A stretch of DNA of 64,000 nt from Limivivens faecihominis (GCF_020686945.1 NZ_JAJEPR010000003.1:145557-209556); one strand, 5' to 3'; numbered from the stretch's first letter, positions 15,693 to 24,934 are shown. Numbers and translations are program-made. Notes: generated from the sequence alone by a model not told the origin.

Positions 15693-17452
15693 GTAACAGC
15701 AAAAAGAAAAAAATGCCAAAAGGCAGTATGGAGACCTTCTTTAAAGTCCTTCGGATGATCGGAAATTACCGTTTTCTTCTGATCTTAAGTATTGTTTTGG
15801 CTGCAGTCACCGTCGTGCTGCAGCTCTATGTACCGATCCTTTTCGGAAATGCCATTGATGAAGTAGTCGGCGCCCATGCCGTTGATTTTGACCGGATGTG
15901 GTATTACCTCTCCCGGATTCTCGTCATGGTTATCGTCTCCTCCGTTTCCACCTGGGTTATGAGCATCATCAACAACCGGATGACCTACCGCACGGTACAG
16001 GATATCCGTGCCAAAGCCATCCGTCACATTCAGGAGCTGCCGCTCTCCTATCTGGATCAGCACAGCACCGGTGATATCATCAGCCGTGTCATCGCCGATA
16101 CCGATATCCTCTCCGACGGTCTTCTTCTTGGCTTCACCCAGCTGTTTTCCGGTATCGTGACCATCGTCGGAACCCTGATCTTCATGTTTTCCAAAAACGT
16201 CTGGATCACCCTCCTGGTTATCGTCCTGACACCGTTAAGCTTTTTCGTGGCCAAATTCATCTCCAGCCACTCCTTCCAGATGTTCCGGAAGCAGAGTGAG
16301 ACCCGCGGAAAACAGACCGCTCTCATCGAGGAGATGATCGGAAATCAGAAAGTCGTACAGGCCTTCGGTTATGAGGACAAGGCTTCCGAGCGTTTCGCAG
16401 AGATCAACGAGGATCTGAAAAACTACAGCCAGAAAGCTGTGTTCTACAGCAGCCTGACGAACCCCTCCACCCGCTGCGTCAACAACATCATCTACGCAGG
16501 CGTGGCTCTGGTCGGCGCTTTCATGATCCCAGGCGGCTTCCTCACCGTCGGCGGCCTCTCCGTACTGCTCTCCTACGCGAACCAGTACATGAAGCCCTTC
16601 AACGACATCAGCTCCGTCATCACCGAGCTTCAGAACGCTCTGGCCTGCGCCGGACGTATCTTCGAGCTTCTGGAAGAACCGGCTGAGGTTCCCGAGGAGA
16701 AAAAAGAAATGGGCAAAGCAGCCGGAGAAGTCAACATCGAACATGTATCCTTCTCCTATGATAAATCCAAAAAGCTCATCGAAGACTTTAACTTTGAATC
16801 CAAACCCGGTATGCGCGTGGCCATTGTAGGCCCCACCGGCTGTGGAAAGACCACTTTCATCAACCTGCTGATGCGCTTCTATGACACGGACAAAGGCGAT
16901 ATTCTCGTGGACGGTCAGCCCATCAAGAATGTGACCCGCCATTCCCTCAGAAGCAACTACGGTATGGTGCTCCAGGACACCTGGATCAAGAGCGGCACCG
17001 TCCGTGAGAACATCTGCATCGGAAAGCCCAATGCCACCAATGAGGAGATCAAAGAGGCAGCCAAACGCTCCCACAGCTGGGAATTTATCCGCCGTCTGCC
17101 CGACGGACTGGACACGGTTCTCACCGAGGACAGCTTAAGCCAGGGCCAGAAACAGCTTCTCTGCATCACCCGCGTCATGCTCTGCCTGCCGCCCATGCTG
17201 ATTCTCGACGAGGCAACCTCCAGCATCGATACCCGTACCGAGCTGCAGATTCAGGAAGCCTTCGATCAGCTCATGCAGGGACGCACAAGCTTCATCGTAG
17301 CCCATCGTCTCTCCACGATCCGCAATGCGGACTGGATTCTGGTCATGAAAGACGGCCAGATCATCGAGCAGGGCACCCACGACGACCTTATGAAGGAGGA
17401 CGGTTTCTACAACCACCTCTACAACAGCCAGTTTGTCAACGTGGCTCAGTAA
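15689..17452 (+). CDS. ABC exporter subunit B (permease-ATPase half, catalytic ATP site)
   Basis: Partner of the preceding gene, 587 residues, with six membrane helices (about 25-320) and an ATPase domain. Walker A is GPTGCGKTT (about 381), and the catalytic Glu is present (LILDEATSSID) together with the switch His (IVAHRLSTI). Its own signature deviates, LSQGQ instead of LSGGQ. This signature faces the degenerate Walker site of subunit A, so the two deviations fall in the same nucleotide site, as in known heterodimers. The ATGA overlap with subunit A implies coupled translation. A terminator follows at 17467. Confidence 0.93.
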   Translation: MSNSKKKKMPKGSMETFFKVLRMIGNYRFLLILSIVLAAVTVVLQLYVPILFGNAIDEVVGAHAVDFDRMWYYLSRILVMVIVSSVSTWVMSIINNRMTYRTVQDIRAKAIRHIQELPLSYLDQHSTGDIISRVIADTDILSDGLLLGFTQLFSGIVTIVGTLIFMFSKNVWITLLVIVLTPLSFFVAKFISSHSFQMFRKQSETRGKQTALIEEMIGNQKVVQAFGYEDKASERFAEINEDLKNYSQKAVFYSSLTNPSTRCVNNIIYAGVALVGAFMIPGGFLTVGGLSVLLSYANQYMKPFNDISSVITELQNALACAGRIFELLEEPAEVPEEKKEMGKAAGEVNIEHVSFSYDKSKKLIEDFNFESKPGMRVAIVGPTGCGKTTFINLLMRFYDTDKGDILVDGQPIKNVTRHSLRSNYGMVLQDTWIKSGTVRENICIGKPNATNEEIKEAAKRSHSWEFIRRLPDGLDTVLTEDSLSQGQKQLLCITRVMLCLPPMLILDEATSSIDTRTELQIQEAFDQLMQGRTSFIVAHRLSTIRNADWILVMKDGQIIEQGTHDDLMKEDGFYNHLYNSQFVNVAQ

Positions 17453-17466
17453 AAATTCAATCAAAA

Positions 17467-17503
17467 AAATCCGCGAAGCCTCAAAGCTTCGCGGATTTCT
17501 TTT
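17467..17503. terminator. Bidirectional terminator between convergent genes
   Basis: Stem AAATCCGCGAAGC/GCTTCGCGGATTT (17467-17498) flanked by A and T runs on both sides. It ends the exporter operon on plus and the phosphoesterase gene on minus. Confidence 0.88.
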
Positions 17504-18199
17504 TTATAAAATTCTTTCCGGTTTAAATTTCAGATAATCCCCGGACACCAGCCGGTAATAAACGCCATTCACTTCGCCCTTGAAACTATCGTCAAACCGT
17601 TCTTTTCCATGACAGTGGGAATAGATCACCTGCTCGGCTCCATACTCCTCGCCCATCCTCGTGAAGGGACTTTCCATCTCCCCGATGGTCGTCGGCGGAT
17701 AGTGAAGAAACATCAGAAACTTCTCATAACCTGCGGCCTTCGCCGCCTCAAAAGAGACTCGAAGACGTTCTGTCTCCCGCTTGCGGATTTTCAGGAAATG
17801 CTCGATGGAATCTTTTCCCTCGTAACAGTAGCCCTTCGTGCCCACCAGAGCATAGCCCTCATAGACGGCAAAATTATTCTGGAGAAAGAAAAAGCGGCCC
17901 GCAAATTCCTGATTCAGCCGCTCCGTCTTCTTGGTATCCCAGAACATGTCATGGTTTCCCCGAAGGAGAATCTTCCGTCCGGGCAGGCTCTCAATAAATG
18001 CAAAATCCGCCTCGCACTCCTTCACATTTCTTCCCCAGGAATGGTCTCCGGTGAGGACGATCGTATCCTCCGGCGTGATCTTTTTTCTCCAGTATTTCTC
18101 GATCTTCTTCTCGTGATCCTTCCAGACGGGATCAAAAATATCCATGGGCTTATCCACAGAAAAAGAGAGATGCATATCTCCCAGCGCATACAATGCCAT
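17504..18199 (-). CDS. Calcineurin-like metallophosphoesterase
   Basis: A 231-residue cytoplasmic phosphoesterase with the metal-binding motifs of the family: GDMHLS near the N-terminus (D-x-H), TGDHSWG (about residue 55), LRGNHDMFW (GNHD, about 87) and later histidines in LHYPP and YSHCHGKE. The substrate cannot be told. The start 18199 (MALYALGDMH) is chosen over the longer frame because a GAAGGGAAAG site precedes it. It is the last gene of a probable minus-strand unit with the permease and the PRTase-like protein. Confidence 0.88.
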   Translation of the reverse strand: MALYALGDMHLSFSVDKPMDIFDPVWKDHEKKIEKYWRKKITPEDTIVLTGDHSWGRNVKECEADFAFIESLPGRKILLRGNHDMFWDTKKTERLNQEFAGRFFFLQNNFAVYEGYALVGTKGYCYEGKDSIEHFLKIRKRETERLRVSFEAAKAAGYEKFLMFLHYPPTTIGEMESPFTRMGEEYGAEQVIYSHCHGKERFDDSFKGEVNGVYYRLVSGDYLKFKPERIL

Positions 18200-18263
18200 A
18201 TCTTTCCCTTCTTTCCAAAAATCCCCTGCTCGCTCGTCCGGCAAACAGGGGATCTCACATTTT

Positions 18264-19520
18264 CTATTTTTTCAGTTCTCCGATGACATAGCAGAGGGCT
18301 GCCACAGCCATGCCGTTGATGGAGGCGATGCCCGCAGGCACAACGTTTGCCACGATGGCTCCAAGAACCACGCCAGCCACTGCAAACCAGTTTACGGTGA
18401 CGATCTTCACCTTGTCTTCCTCATACTCCTTCCGGTTCATGAAGTAGCTGAGTACCAGGATGATTCCCACCGGTGGCAGCGTGCAGTTCAGGATATTCAG
18501 CCAGTCGCAGAAATTGTAGTAAAGCCATACGGAAAGGATCGTTCCGATCGCCCCGGAAATCAACACCATGGGCTTTTTCTTCTGTCCGAAGATGTTGGCC
18601 AGTCCAAGGCCAGCCGAATAGAGGGCGTTATCGTTGGTTGTCCAGATATTCATGCCCAGAACCAGAATCGCCATATAGAACAAATTCAGCCGGATCATGA
18701 CCTCGAAGATATCATTTCCACCCACAAAGATATAGGCGATGGCTCCGAAGAAGAACATCAGCGAGTTTCCGATGAAAAACGCAATCACCGTAGCGATCGT
18801 GCCTGACTTCGCATCCTTGGCAAAGCGTGTGAAGTTCGGTGTGGCCGTTCCGCCCGATACGAAGGAGCCGATAACAAGACCGGCGCCGCCGATGACGCTT
18901 AAGGACCCGCTGGAGACTGCAAACTGATCAATGATCGTGCCGTCTCCCTGCCGCACAGCCATAACCATGGCCACCGTTCCCAGGACCGCTACCAGAGGCA
19001 CTGCAATGCTGCTGACCAGGGTCAGAGACTTGATACCAAAATAAGCGGAAGCCGTCATGCAGACGCCTGCCACAACGACAAGGATCCACTTTGCCGCCTC
19101 ATTCCCGTGGAAGATCTCTCCCGCCACCGGGATTGCAAACATGGCCAGACCAACGCCAAACCAGCCGATCTGGGTGAAGCTGATCATCGCTGAGGAAAGC
19201 CAGGAGCCTTTCTCACCGAAGGCTTTCTTGGCCAAAAGGTCCATACTGAGTCCCGTCTTCGCTCCCACATAGGCCAGAAGGCCTGTGTAGGCACCGAGGA
19301 TCGCTCCTCCCAAAATCAGTGAACCCAGAAAGCCCCAGAAATCCAGGCCTTCCGCCAGCTGCTGGCCTACCCACATGCTGGCTGAGAAAAAGGTAAATCC
19401 CAGCATGATCATGAACATGCTCACAAACCCTTTCCGGCTCTCTTTCGGTACGGCCTGCTCCGCATAGTCGATGTCAGTGGTTTTCGTGGTGCTTTTCTTT
19501 GCTGCCATTTCCTTACCCAT
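18264..19520 (-). CDS. Cytosine/purine permease family transporter (CodB-like)
   Basis: A 418-residue membrane protein with about 12 helices, of the nucleobase:cation symporter-1 family. Features include an early conserved segment GFVSMFMIMLGFTFFSASMW, the QIGWFGVGLAMFAIPV helix typical of cytosine permeases, and NIWTTNDNALYSAGLGLANI. It probably imports cytosine or a similar base with Na+ or H+. No cytosine deaminase gene is in the window. Instead, a PRTase-fold protein is encoded 23 bases upstream, which suggests import coupled to salvage or sensing. Confidence 0.88.
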   Translation of the reverse strand: MGKEMAAKKSTTKTTDIDYAEQAVPKESRKGFVSMFMIMLGFTFFSASMWVGQQLAEGLDFWGFLGSLILGGAILGAYTGLLAYVGAKTGLSMDLLAKKAFGEKGSWLSSAMISFTQIGWFGVGLAMFAIPVAGEIFHGNEAAKWILVVVAGVCMTASAYFGIKSLTLVSSIAVPLVAVLGTVAMVMAVRQGDGTIIDQFAVSSGSLSVIGGAGLVIGSFVSGGTATPNFTRFAKDAKSGTIATVIAFFIGNSLMFFFGAIAYIFVGGNDIFEVMIRLNLFYMAILVLGMNIWTTNDNALYSAGLGLANIFGQKKKPMVLISGAIGTILSVWLYYNFCDWLNILNCTLPPVGIILVLSYFMNRKEYEEDKVKIVTVNWFAVAGVVLGAIVANVVPAGIASINGMAVAALCYVIGELKK

Positions 19521-19543
19521 GCTGTGTTTTTCTCCCTTTTTAA

Positions 19544-20632
19544 TTATAAAATGTACTTTTTCAGTGTGCCGGTGAACTCAGCGATTCGCTGCTCTGCCAG
19601 TTCTTTGAGGCTCATACCGCGGACGCTCTCGATATAGCCCCGCTCCTGCTGATAAAGCCATCTGGTGTCTGCTCTGCGAATCTTCTGATAATGATTGACT
19701 GCGATCCAGTCCTCATAGCTGATCTCAAGCGCATGGCCCAGTTTCTCCGCCAGAAGCTCCTCGAAATCGATCTGATCTGCCCGTTTCAAAATGCCTTCCC
19801 AGAAAGCCAGAACCTCCTCCACATGCTCGTGGATCTCATATCTTCTGGCGCCACCATCGTAAATGATACATTTTTCAAAAAGGGGACTGCACATGGACAG
19901 GGTCTCCCGGCGGAACTCCGGCGCTACAATGCCGTCCTTCCAGTAGAAATCCACGTCCGGCAGGTTGATGCCAGATACGCCCTTGTCCTGATAGGTGCTG
20001 AAAATTCCTTCATAATAAATCGTGATAAAGCCCTCAAACTCCGGCCAGAACTCCCGGATCTCCTGCGTCAGTTTTTCCAAGATCTCGATGCCCTTAGTGC
20101 CGCCGATCGTAAAGATGATAATATTGCGAAGCTTCGCGCCATGACTTCTGTAGAAGTCCGTCACATAGCGGAGGCAATGGATCAGCGTCTCGCCGCTGGC
20201 GATGATATCTCCAATCAGCAGCGTGCTGTCCGGCACCATCGTGAGCTTGCTGTATTTGATCTCAAGACCTGCAATCTCTTCCTCCACAAACACACGCTCA
20301 CTGGAGAGGAAGCTGATATCATGAACGCGGATGTGCTCCCGGTAGCAGCTCTCCTCGAGAGGGTAGTTTAATGCACCCCTGAGAATCGAGAGAATATTGG
20401 CAGTTGTCACCTTTTTCTGCTCTTTTAAATAATACAGCATCTGAGAGGTGGAGGGAATCAGGCAGTTGTATACCTCATAACCTACAATCTCCGGTGTGTT
20501 CAGAAGCTTTCTGGTCTCTGCCTCTGAGGTCACATAATACTCATTTACATAATTTTCGCCTTCCAGACGATAACAGATAACTCCCTGCTCATTGAAAACG
20601 GGCTCTAAAACCACATTGTTCCAGTTATTCAT
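19544..20632 (-). CDS. Orphan phosphoribosyltransferase-fold protein (362 aa)
   Basis: I do not recognise a named family. The middle carries a type I PRTase PRPP loop, STLLIGDIIASGETL (about residues 137-151). The first acidic residue of the canonical pair is Gly here, while GDIIxSGET is kept. Upstream, ILSILRGALNYPLEES (about 81-96) resembles the PRTase pyrophosphate-binding loop region. A further 190 residues without recognisable motifs follow, including YDGGARRYEIHEHVEEV and an Arg/Glu-rich C-terminus. Its placement directly before a cytosine-type permease suggests a nucleobase substrate, but this is inference. It begins 21 bases after the c-di-GMP gene ends. Confidence 0.65.
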   Translation of the reverse strand: MNNWNNVVLEPVFNEQGVICYRLEGENYVNEYYVTSEAETRKLLNTPEIVGYEVYNCLIPSTSQMLYYLKEQKKVTTANILSILRGALNYPLEESCYREHIRVHDISFLSSERVFVEEEIAGLEIKYSKLTMVPDSTLLIGDIIASGETLIHCLRYVTDFYRSHGAKLRNIIIFTIGGTKGIEILEKLTQEIREFWPEFEGFITIYYEGIFSTYQDKGVSGINLPDVDFYWKDGIVAPEFRRETLSMCSPLFEKCIIYDGGARRYEIHEHVEEVLAFWEGILKRADQIDFEELLAEKLGHALEISYEDWIAVNHYQKIRRADTRWLYQQERGYIESVRGMSLKELAEQRIAEFTGTLKKYIL

Positions 20633-20653
20633 CTCTTTCTCCTTAAGGTGTTC

Positions 20654-22885
20654 TTATTTTCTTTTATTATCCTGCTGATATTTCAGCGTTTTTCCAATAC
20701 AGATCGAATACTGACTCTCTTTCTTGTCAGACCATCCCGCGTATCCGGTTATACCCCCCCCCTCGAAGTTTTTTCCGGTATCTTCGGTCAGCCCGGAGGA
20801 ATCCTCCTGGGGATTTTTTATATCCTTGGATATGGACTTGAAAAAATATTCTTTGGTTTTTTCGTATTGCTGCTGCCTGGCCACGACATCCTCAGTTTTT
20901 TCTGCGTCCTTGCTCTTGGAAGCCTCCTTCTCATACTCGTGGCGCACGATCTCATGAATACTCTTCAGACATTCCAGCAGAATCGGATTGAAGGTGCCGC
21001 ACTCTCCGTTCAGGATCATCTGAAGCGCCGTATCATGGGAATAGGCCTTCTTATAGACTCTCTCGCTGACCAGCGCATCGTAAACGTCCGCCAAAGATAC
21101 CACCTGGGCAGAAATCGGAATTTGCTCCCCTGCCAGTCCGTCCGGATAGCCCTTTCCGTCGTAGCGCTCGTGGTGCCAGCGGCAGATCTGATAAGCCGTC
21201 TCCATCAGAGGCTCGTTCTGGTACATGCCCAAGTTTTTCAGCATGGAAGCACCGATGAGGGTATGCTTTTTCATCTCCTCAAACTCTTCCTTTGTAAGTT
21301 TCCCCGGCTTGTTCAGGATGCTTTCCGGGATTCCGATCTTTCCGATATCGTGAAGGGAGGAAGCCGTTGTGATCAGAAGGCGGTCGTTCCAGGTCAGATT
21401 GTAGAGATCGGTTTTGCGGACCAGCTCCTCCAGAAGGAGCTCCGTCATCATATTGATGTGAAGCACATGGGGGCCGCTCTCGCCGTTACGAAACTCCACA
21501 ATCTCGCTTAAAATACCGATCATCATCCGGTTGTTCTTCTCTTTTTCGTAGACCTGATCCGTCACCAGATTGATGAGACGGCGCTGTCTCGCATAGAGCT
21601 TGATCGTGTTCATGACACGGCGGTAAACCACCTGGGCGTCAAAAGGCCGGCTGATATAATCGGAAACGCCCATATCGTAGGCCCGCCGGATAAAGGCTGC
21701 CGAATCCTCACTGGAGATCATGATAACCGGGATATCATCGATCCAGTGATTCTTGTTCATTTTCTCCAGAACTTCAAAACCGTCCATCACAGGCATAACG
21801 ATATCCAGAAGAACCAAGGAAATTCCTGTGCCGTAACGCCTCAGCATATCCAGACATTCTGCGCCATTCTCCGCCTCGAGAATCTCAAATTCCGGTCCGA
21901 TCATCTCCCGGAGCAGAAAACGGTTCATCTCCGAATCATCCACTATGAGAACCCGATGATTTTTTCTTTTCCGGTTCAGAATGGCAAAACTGCCGTTTGA
22001 CCCCTGAAACGCTCCGTCCTCCGTCACGACCATGTTCTTCTGTATCTTCGCCTGGTACATGAAGCGGTCTGCCCTGTTCACCGCGCTTTCCACGGTTTCA
22101 CGATCTGTCAGAACGCCGCCGATACTCACAGAAAGCTGAAGCTTCGTATAACCGGGAATCTGGCTCTTATGGATCTCTTCCTGAATTTTCTTCAGCCTCT
22201 CCACGAAATTCTTTTCCTCGATATCGGGCAGAATCAGAAGAAATTCATCTCCGCCGTAGCGAACCAGAATATCGGATTTCCGGATACAGCTGCGGATGAT
22301 CTGTACGGTAGTGTCCAGGACTCTGTCACCGGCCTTATGGCCGTAGGTGTCGTTGTACATCTTGAAATCGTCCAGAACGATCATTGCCACACCGGCAGCC
22401 TCTCTCATCATTTTCAGCTGTTCTTCATAGTACCTTCTATTATAAGTACCTGTAAGGACATCGGTATAAAGTTCTTTGTTATAGCCTGCCAGCTTCTTTA
22501 AGAGACGTTTTCTGCCGTCAGCATCCACGAGGGAATTTTCATCCAGCTGGCTCACCAGCTCCATCACATACGGCTTCCCGTCGATCTCGATATAACGGGA
22601 AATCACCTGATAGATCTTGGAGTCTATAAATTCCAGTTTTGTCCGCTGCTTTCCATCCGCAAAGGTCTTGGTGGAAATACAGTTTTCACAGGGGCTTTTC
22701 TTTTTCCATATCTCGTAACACTGGCAGGGAACTTCGACATGTTCGTTATAATGCCGTTCCATGTGCTCAAAATTGTCTTTATCCAGAAGGCGCACAATAG
22801 AAAATACTTTTTTGAGTTCTTCTATGAACTCTTCCGCTTCCGGCCCGCTCATGACATCTTTTTCTTCCGTACTCTCTGCACTCAT
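20654..22885 (-). CDS. GGDEF - response regulator - HD-GYP protein (c-di-GMP turnover)
   Basis: A 743-residue cytoplasmic signalling protein with no membrane segment. The N-terminal ~130 residues are PAS-like with a cysteine cluster (CQCYEIWKKKSPCENC, about 54-69). A GGDEF domain follows (about 145-290, active site YGGDEF, with an RKSD inhibitory-site motif five residues before it). Next is a receiver domain with phospho-acceptor Asp in LLDIVMP (about 310-430), and then an HD-GYP phosphodiesterase (about 460-640, HDIGKIG and HHERYDGKGYPDG). Synthesis and degradation modules therefore share one chain. A charged tail is interrupted by a G9 tract (20754-20762). Confidence 0.92.
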   Translation of the reverse strand: MSAESTEEKDVMSGPEAEEFIEELKKVFSIVRLLDKDNFEHMERHYNEHVEVPCQCYEIWKKKSPCENCISTKTFADGKQRTKLEFIDSKIYQVISRYIEIDGKPYVMELVSQLDENSLVDADGRKRLLKKLAGYNKELYTDVLTGTYNRRYYEEQLKMMREAAGVAMIVLDDFKMYNDTYGHKAGDRVLDTTVQIIRSCIRKSDILVRYGGDEFLLILPDIEEKNFVERLKKIQEEIHKSQIPGYTKLQLSVSIGGVLTDRETVESAVNRADRFMYQAKIQKNMVVTEDGAFQGSNGSFAILNRKRKNHRVLIVDDSEMNRFLLREMIGPEFEILEAENGAECLDMLRRYGTGISLVLLDIVMPVMDGFEVLEKMNKNHWIDDIPVIMISSEDSAAFIRRAYDMGVSDYISRPFDAQVVYRRVMNTIKLYARQRRLINLVTDQVYEKEKNNRMMIGILSEIVEFRNGESGPHVLHINMMTELLLEELVRKTDLYNLTWNDRLLITTASSLHDIGKIGIPESILNKPGKLTKEEFEEMKKHTLIGASMLKNLGMYQNEPLMETAYQICRWHHERYDGKGYPDGLAGEQIPISAQVVSLADVYDALVSERVYKKAYSHDTALQMILNGECGTFNPILLECLKSIHEIVRHEYEKEASKSKDAEKTEDVVARQQQYEKTKEYFFKSISKDIKNPQEDSSGLTEDTGKNFEGGGITGYAGWSDKKESQYSICIGKTLKYQQDNKRK

Positions 22886-22940
22886 TTCTTCACATCCCCT
22901 TCATTCCATCAGCTTCCCAGATTTTTTCTCACTGTTTTTT

Positions 22941-22969
22941 ATTATAACATCCGCGTAAAAAACTGTACA
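22941..22969 (-). promoter_or_regulatory. Promoter of the GGDEF-REC-HD-GYP gene
   Basis: On the minus strand, TGTACA (22964-22969), a 17-base spacer and TATAAT (22941-22946), with a TGn extension of the -10. Confidence 0.65.
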
Positions 22970-22984
22970 GAGGGTTTTTCAACA

Positions 22985-23812
22985 TTACTTTTTACGTCCC
23001 AGCTGCCAGAACGCCACTGCGCTGGCTGCCGCCACATTCAGGGAATCCACGCCGTGGGACATGGGGATGCGGACCGTGTAATCACAGTCGGCGATGGTCG
23101 CCTTCGCAAGGCCGTCCCCCTCCGTTCCGAGGATCAGCGCCAGCTTCTCCTCACTCATGAGCTTCGGATCGTCGATGCTGACGGAGTCGTCGGAAAGAGC
23201 CAGCGCCGCCGTTCGAAAGCCTAAACTTTTCAGTTTTTTTACACCCTCCTCGGGCCAGGAGAGCTCTTTATCCACAAAAGCCCAGGGAATCTGGAAAACC
23301 GTCCCCATGCTCACCCGGATTGCCCGGCGGTAAAGCGGATTGCTACAGTCCGGCGTCAGAATTACCGCGTCAATGTTGAGGGCCGCCGCGGACCGGAAAA
23401 TAGCCCCCACATTCGTGGGATTCACCACATTTTCCAGAATTGCCAGTCTCCGGGCTCCCTGAGCCACCTCCTCGATGGTCTTCGGCGCCGGGCGGTACAT
23501 CGCACAGAGCATGCCCCGGGTCAGATTGTAGCCTGTCATTTTGGAGAGAACCTCAAACTCCGCTGTGAAAACCGGAAGCTCCGGGAACCGCTCCACGATC
23601 TCCCAGGTTTCTCCCCGGACTCTTCCTTTTTCCGCCAAAAAGGCTGCCGGACGGCAGCCTGCAGCCAGAGCCCGCTCAATAACCTTCGGGCTCTCGGCAA
23701 TAAATATTCCTTTTTCCGGCTCGTGCCGGTTCAAAAGCTGATTCTCCGTAAGCCGGGTAAAGACATCCAGCTCCGGAGCTTCAAAATCTGTAATCTCTAT
23801 GATATTTGCCAT
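22985..23812 (-). CDS. SpoU/TrmH family RNA 2'-O-ribose methyltransferase
   Basis: A SAM-dependent rRNA or tRNA methyltransferase with a trefoil-knot fold, 275 residues. It shows the three SpoU motifs: motif 1 NPTNVGAIFRSAAAL (about 132), motif 2 LALILGTEGDGL (about 218) and motif 3 RIPMSHGVDSLNVAAASAVA (about 245). An N-terminal substrate-binding region of about 100 residues precedes it. The target nucleotide is unknown. The gene starts nine bases after the antiporter gene and is likely co-transcribed with it, so the upstream riboswitch may also affect it. Confidence 0.92.
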   Translation of the reverse strand: MANIIEITDFEAPELDVFTRLTENQLLNRHEPEKGIFIAESPKVIERALAAGCRPAAFLAEKGRVRGETWEIVERFPELPVFTAEFEVLSKMTGYNLTRGMLCAMYRPAPKTIEEVAQGARRLAILENVVNPTNVGAIFRSAAALNIDAVILTPDCSNPLYRRAIRVSMGTVFQIPWAFVDKELSWPEEGVKKLKSLGFRTAALALSDDSVSIDDPKLMSEEKLALILGTEGDGLAKATIADCDYTVRIPMSHGVDSLNVAAASAVAFWQLGRKK

Positions 23813-23821
23813 ACGTTTCTC

Positions 23822-24802
23822 CTATCGGATGCAGATATAAACCACATAAGCGGCGTAAAGAATCAGCATCAGGATACCTTCCTTCCGGTTCAGCTCTTTC
23901 TTCGTCCAGGCCAGAACCCATACGATAGCACTGAAAATGATGAGGATCACGATATCGATGACGTTCTCCGTCAGGAAAGCCACCGGGCTGACCGCGGAGG
24001 CGATACCAAGCACCATCAGAATGTTAAAAATGTTGGAACCGATGACGTTTCCGAGGGCCATATCCACTTCCTTTTTCTTTGCTGCCACGATGGAGGTTGC
24101 AAGCTCCGGAAGGCTGGTTCCAAAAGCCACCACTGTAAGGCCGATCAGCGTCTGGCTGATGCCCATCGCAGAGGCCACTGTCGTCGCTCCATCCACGACC
24201 CAGTCGCTTCCAAGGGCAATCGCCACGCCGCCTGCCACGATGTAGATGAGGCTCTTCGGTACGGACATGACGGGCATTTCCTCTGCCTCAGCCAGAAGCT
24301 CATCTTCTTCTCCCTCAGCCCCATTTCCGGCATTTCTTGCGGAACGGATCATGTAAAGAATAAAGAAAGCAAAGAGAACGATAAAGACAACTCCGTCCAC
24401 ATGGCCCAGCGTCATGTCGATAGCTCCTAAGATCAGAAGCAGGATCGCACAGGCGATGGATAAGGGAAAATCACGCTTTAAGATTCCCACCTGAACCGCT
24501 AGCGGTGTCAGCACTGCACAGACACCCACAACAACCATCAGATTGAAAATGTTGGAACCCACGGCGTTGCTGACGGCCAGAGCATTGTTTCCGGAAATGG
24601 AAGCCGTGATGCTGACTGCGGTCTCCGGAAGGCTGGTTCCCATCGCCACAATCGTCATTCCGATAATCAGAGTCGGCACATGAAAGCGCTTGGCCACGCT
24701 GCTGCAGCCCTCCACAAAGGCATCGGCTCCCTTTACCAGAAACACAAAGCCGATGACCAGCAGTACCACTGCAAAGGGTACGCTCTGCAAAATTTCATTC
24801 AT
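23822..24802 (-). CDS. Calcium/sodium antiporter (YrbG/CaCA family)
   Basis: A 326-residue membrane protein with about ten helices and the two inverted alpha-repeats of the Ca2+:cation antiporter superfamily. These are GMTIVAMGTSLPETAVSITA (about residues 48-67) and GLTVVAFGTSLPELATSIVA (about 221-240). An acidic loop (GAEGEEDELLAEAEEM) separates the halves. Family members exchange Ca2+ or Mn2+ for Na+ or H+. A probable yybP-ykoY riboswitch in the leader points to Mn2+ export or Mn/Ca homeostasis. It is followed by the SpoU gene. Confidence 0.92.
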   Translation of the reverse strand: MNEILQSVPFAVVLLVIGFVFLVKGADAFVEGCSSVAKRFHVPTLIIGMTIVAMGTSLPETAVSITASISGNNALAVSNAVGSNIFNLMVVVGVCAVLTPLAVQVGILKRDFPLSIACAILLLILGAIDMTLGHVDGVVFIVLFAFFILYMIRSARNAGNGAEGEEDELLAEAEEMPVMSVPKSLIYIVAGGVAIALGSDWVVDGATTVASAMGISQTLIGLTVVAFGTSLPELATSIVAAKKKEVDMALGNVIGSNIFNILMVLGIASAVSPVAFLTENVIDIVILIIFSAIVWVLAWTKKELNRKEGILMLILYAAYVVYICIR

Positions 24803-24875
24803 AATCTTTTTCCTCCGTTTTCTGAACCTGTTTTTTTCCGTTTCCGACCGTTCAGATCTGCAAGCGTCACCATAA

Positions 24876-24924
24876 CATAAAAAAAGCTCACATATGACTT
24901 CACCATTGGAAAATCATATGTGAG
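24876..24924 (-). terminator. Intrinsic terminator of the riboswitch expression platform
   Basis: Stem CTCACATATGA/TCATATGTGAG extended to 14 bp (24887-24900 with 24911-24924), followed on minus by a run of seven T (24880-24886). It lies between the aptamer and the antiporter gene. Confidence 0.88.
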
Positions 24925-24934
24925 TCTCATTCTT

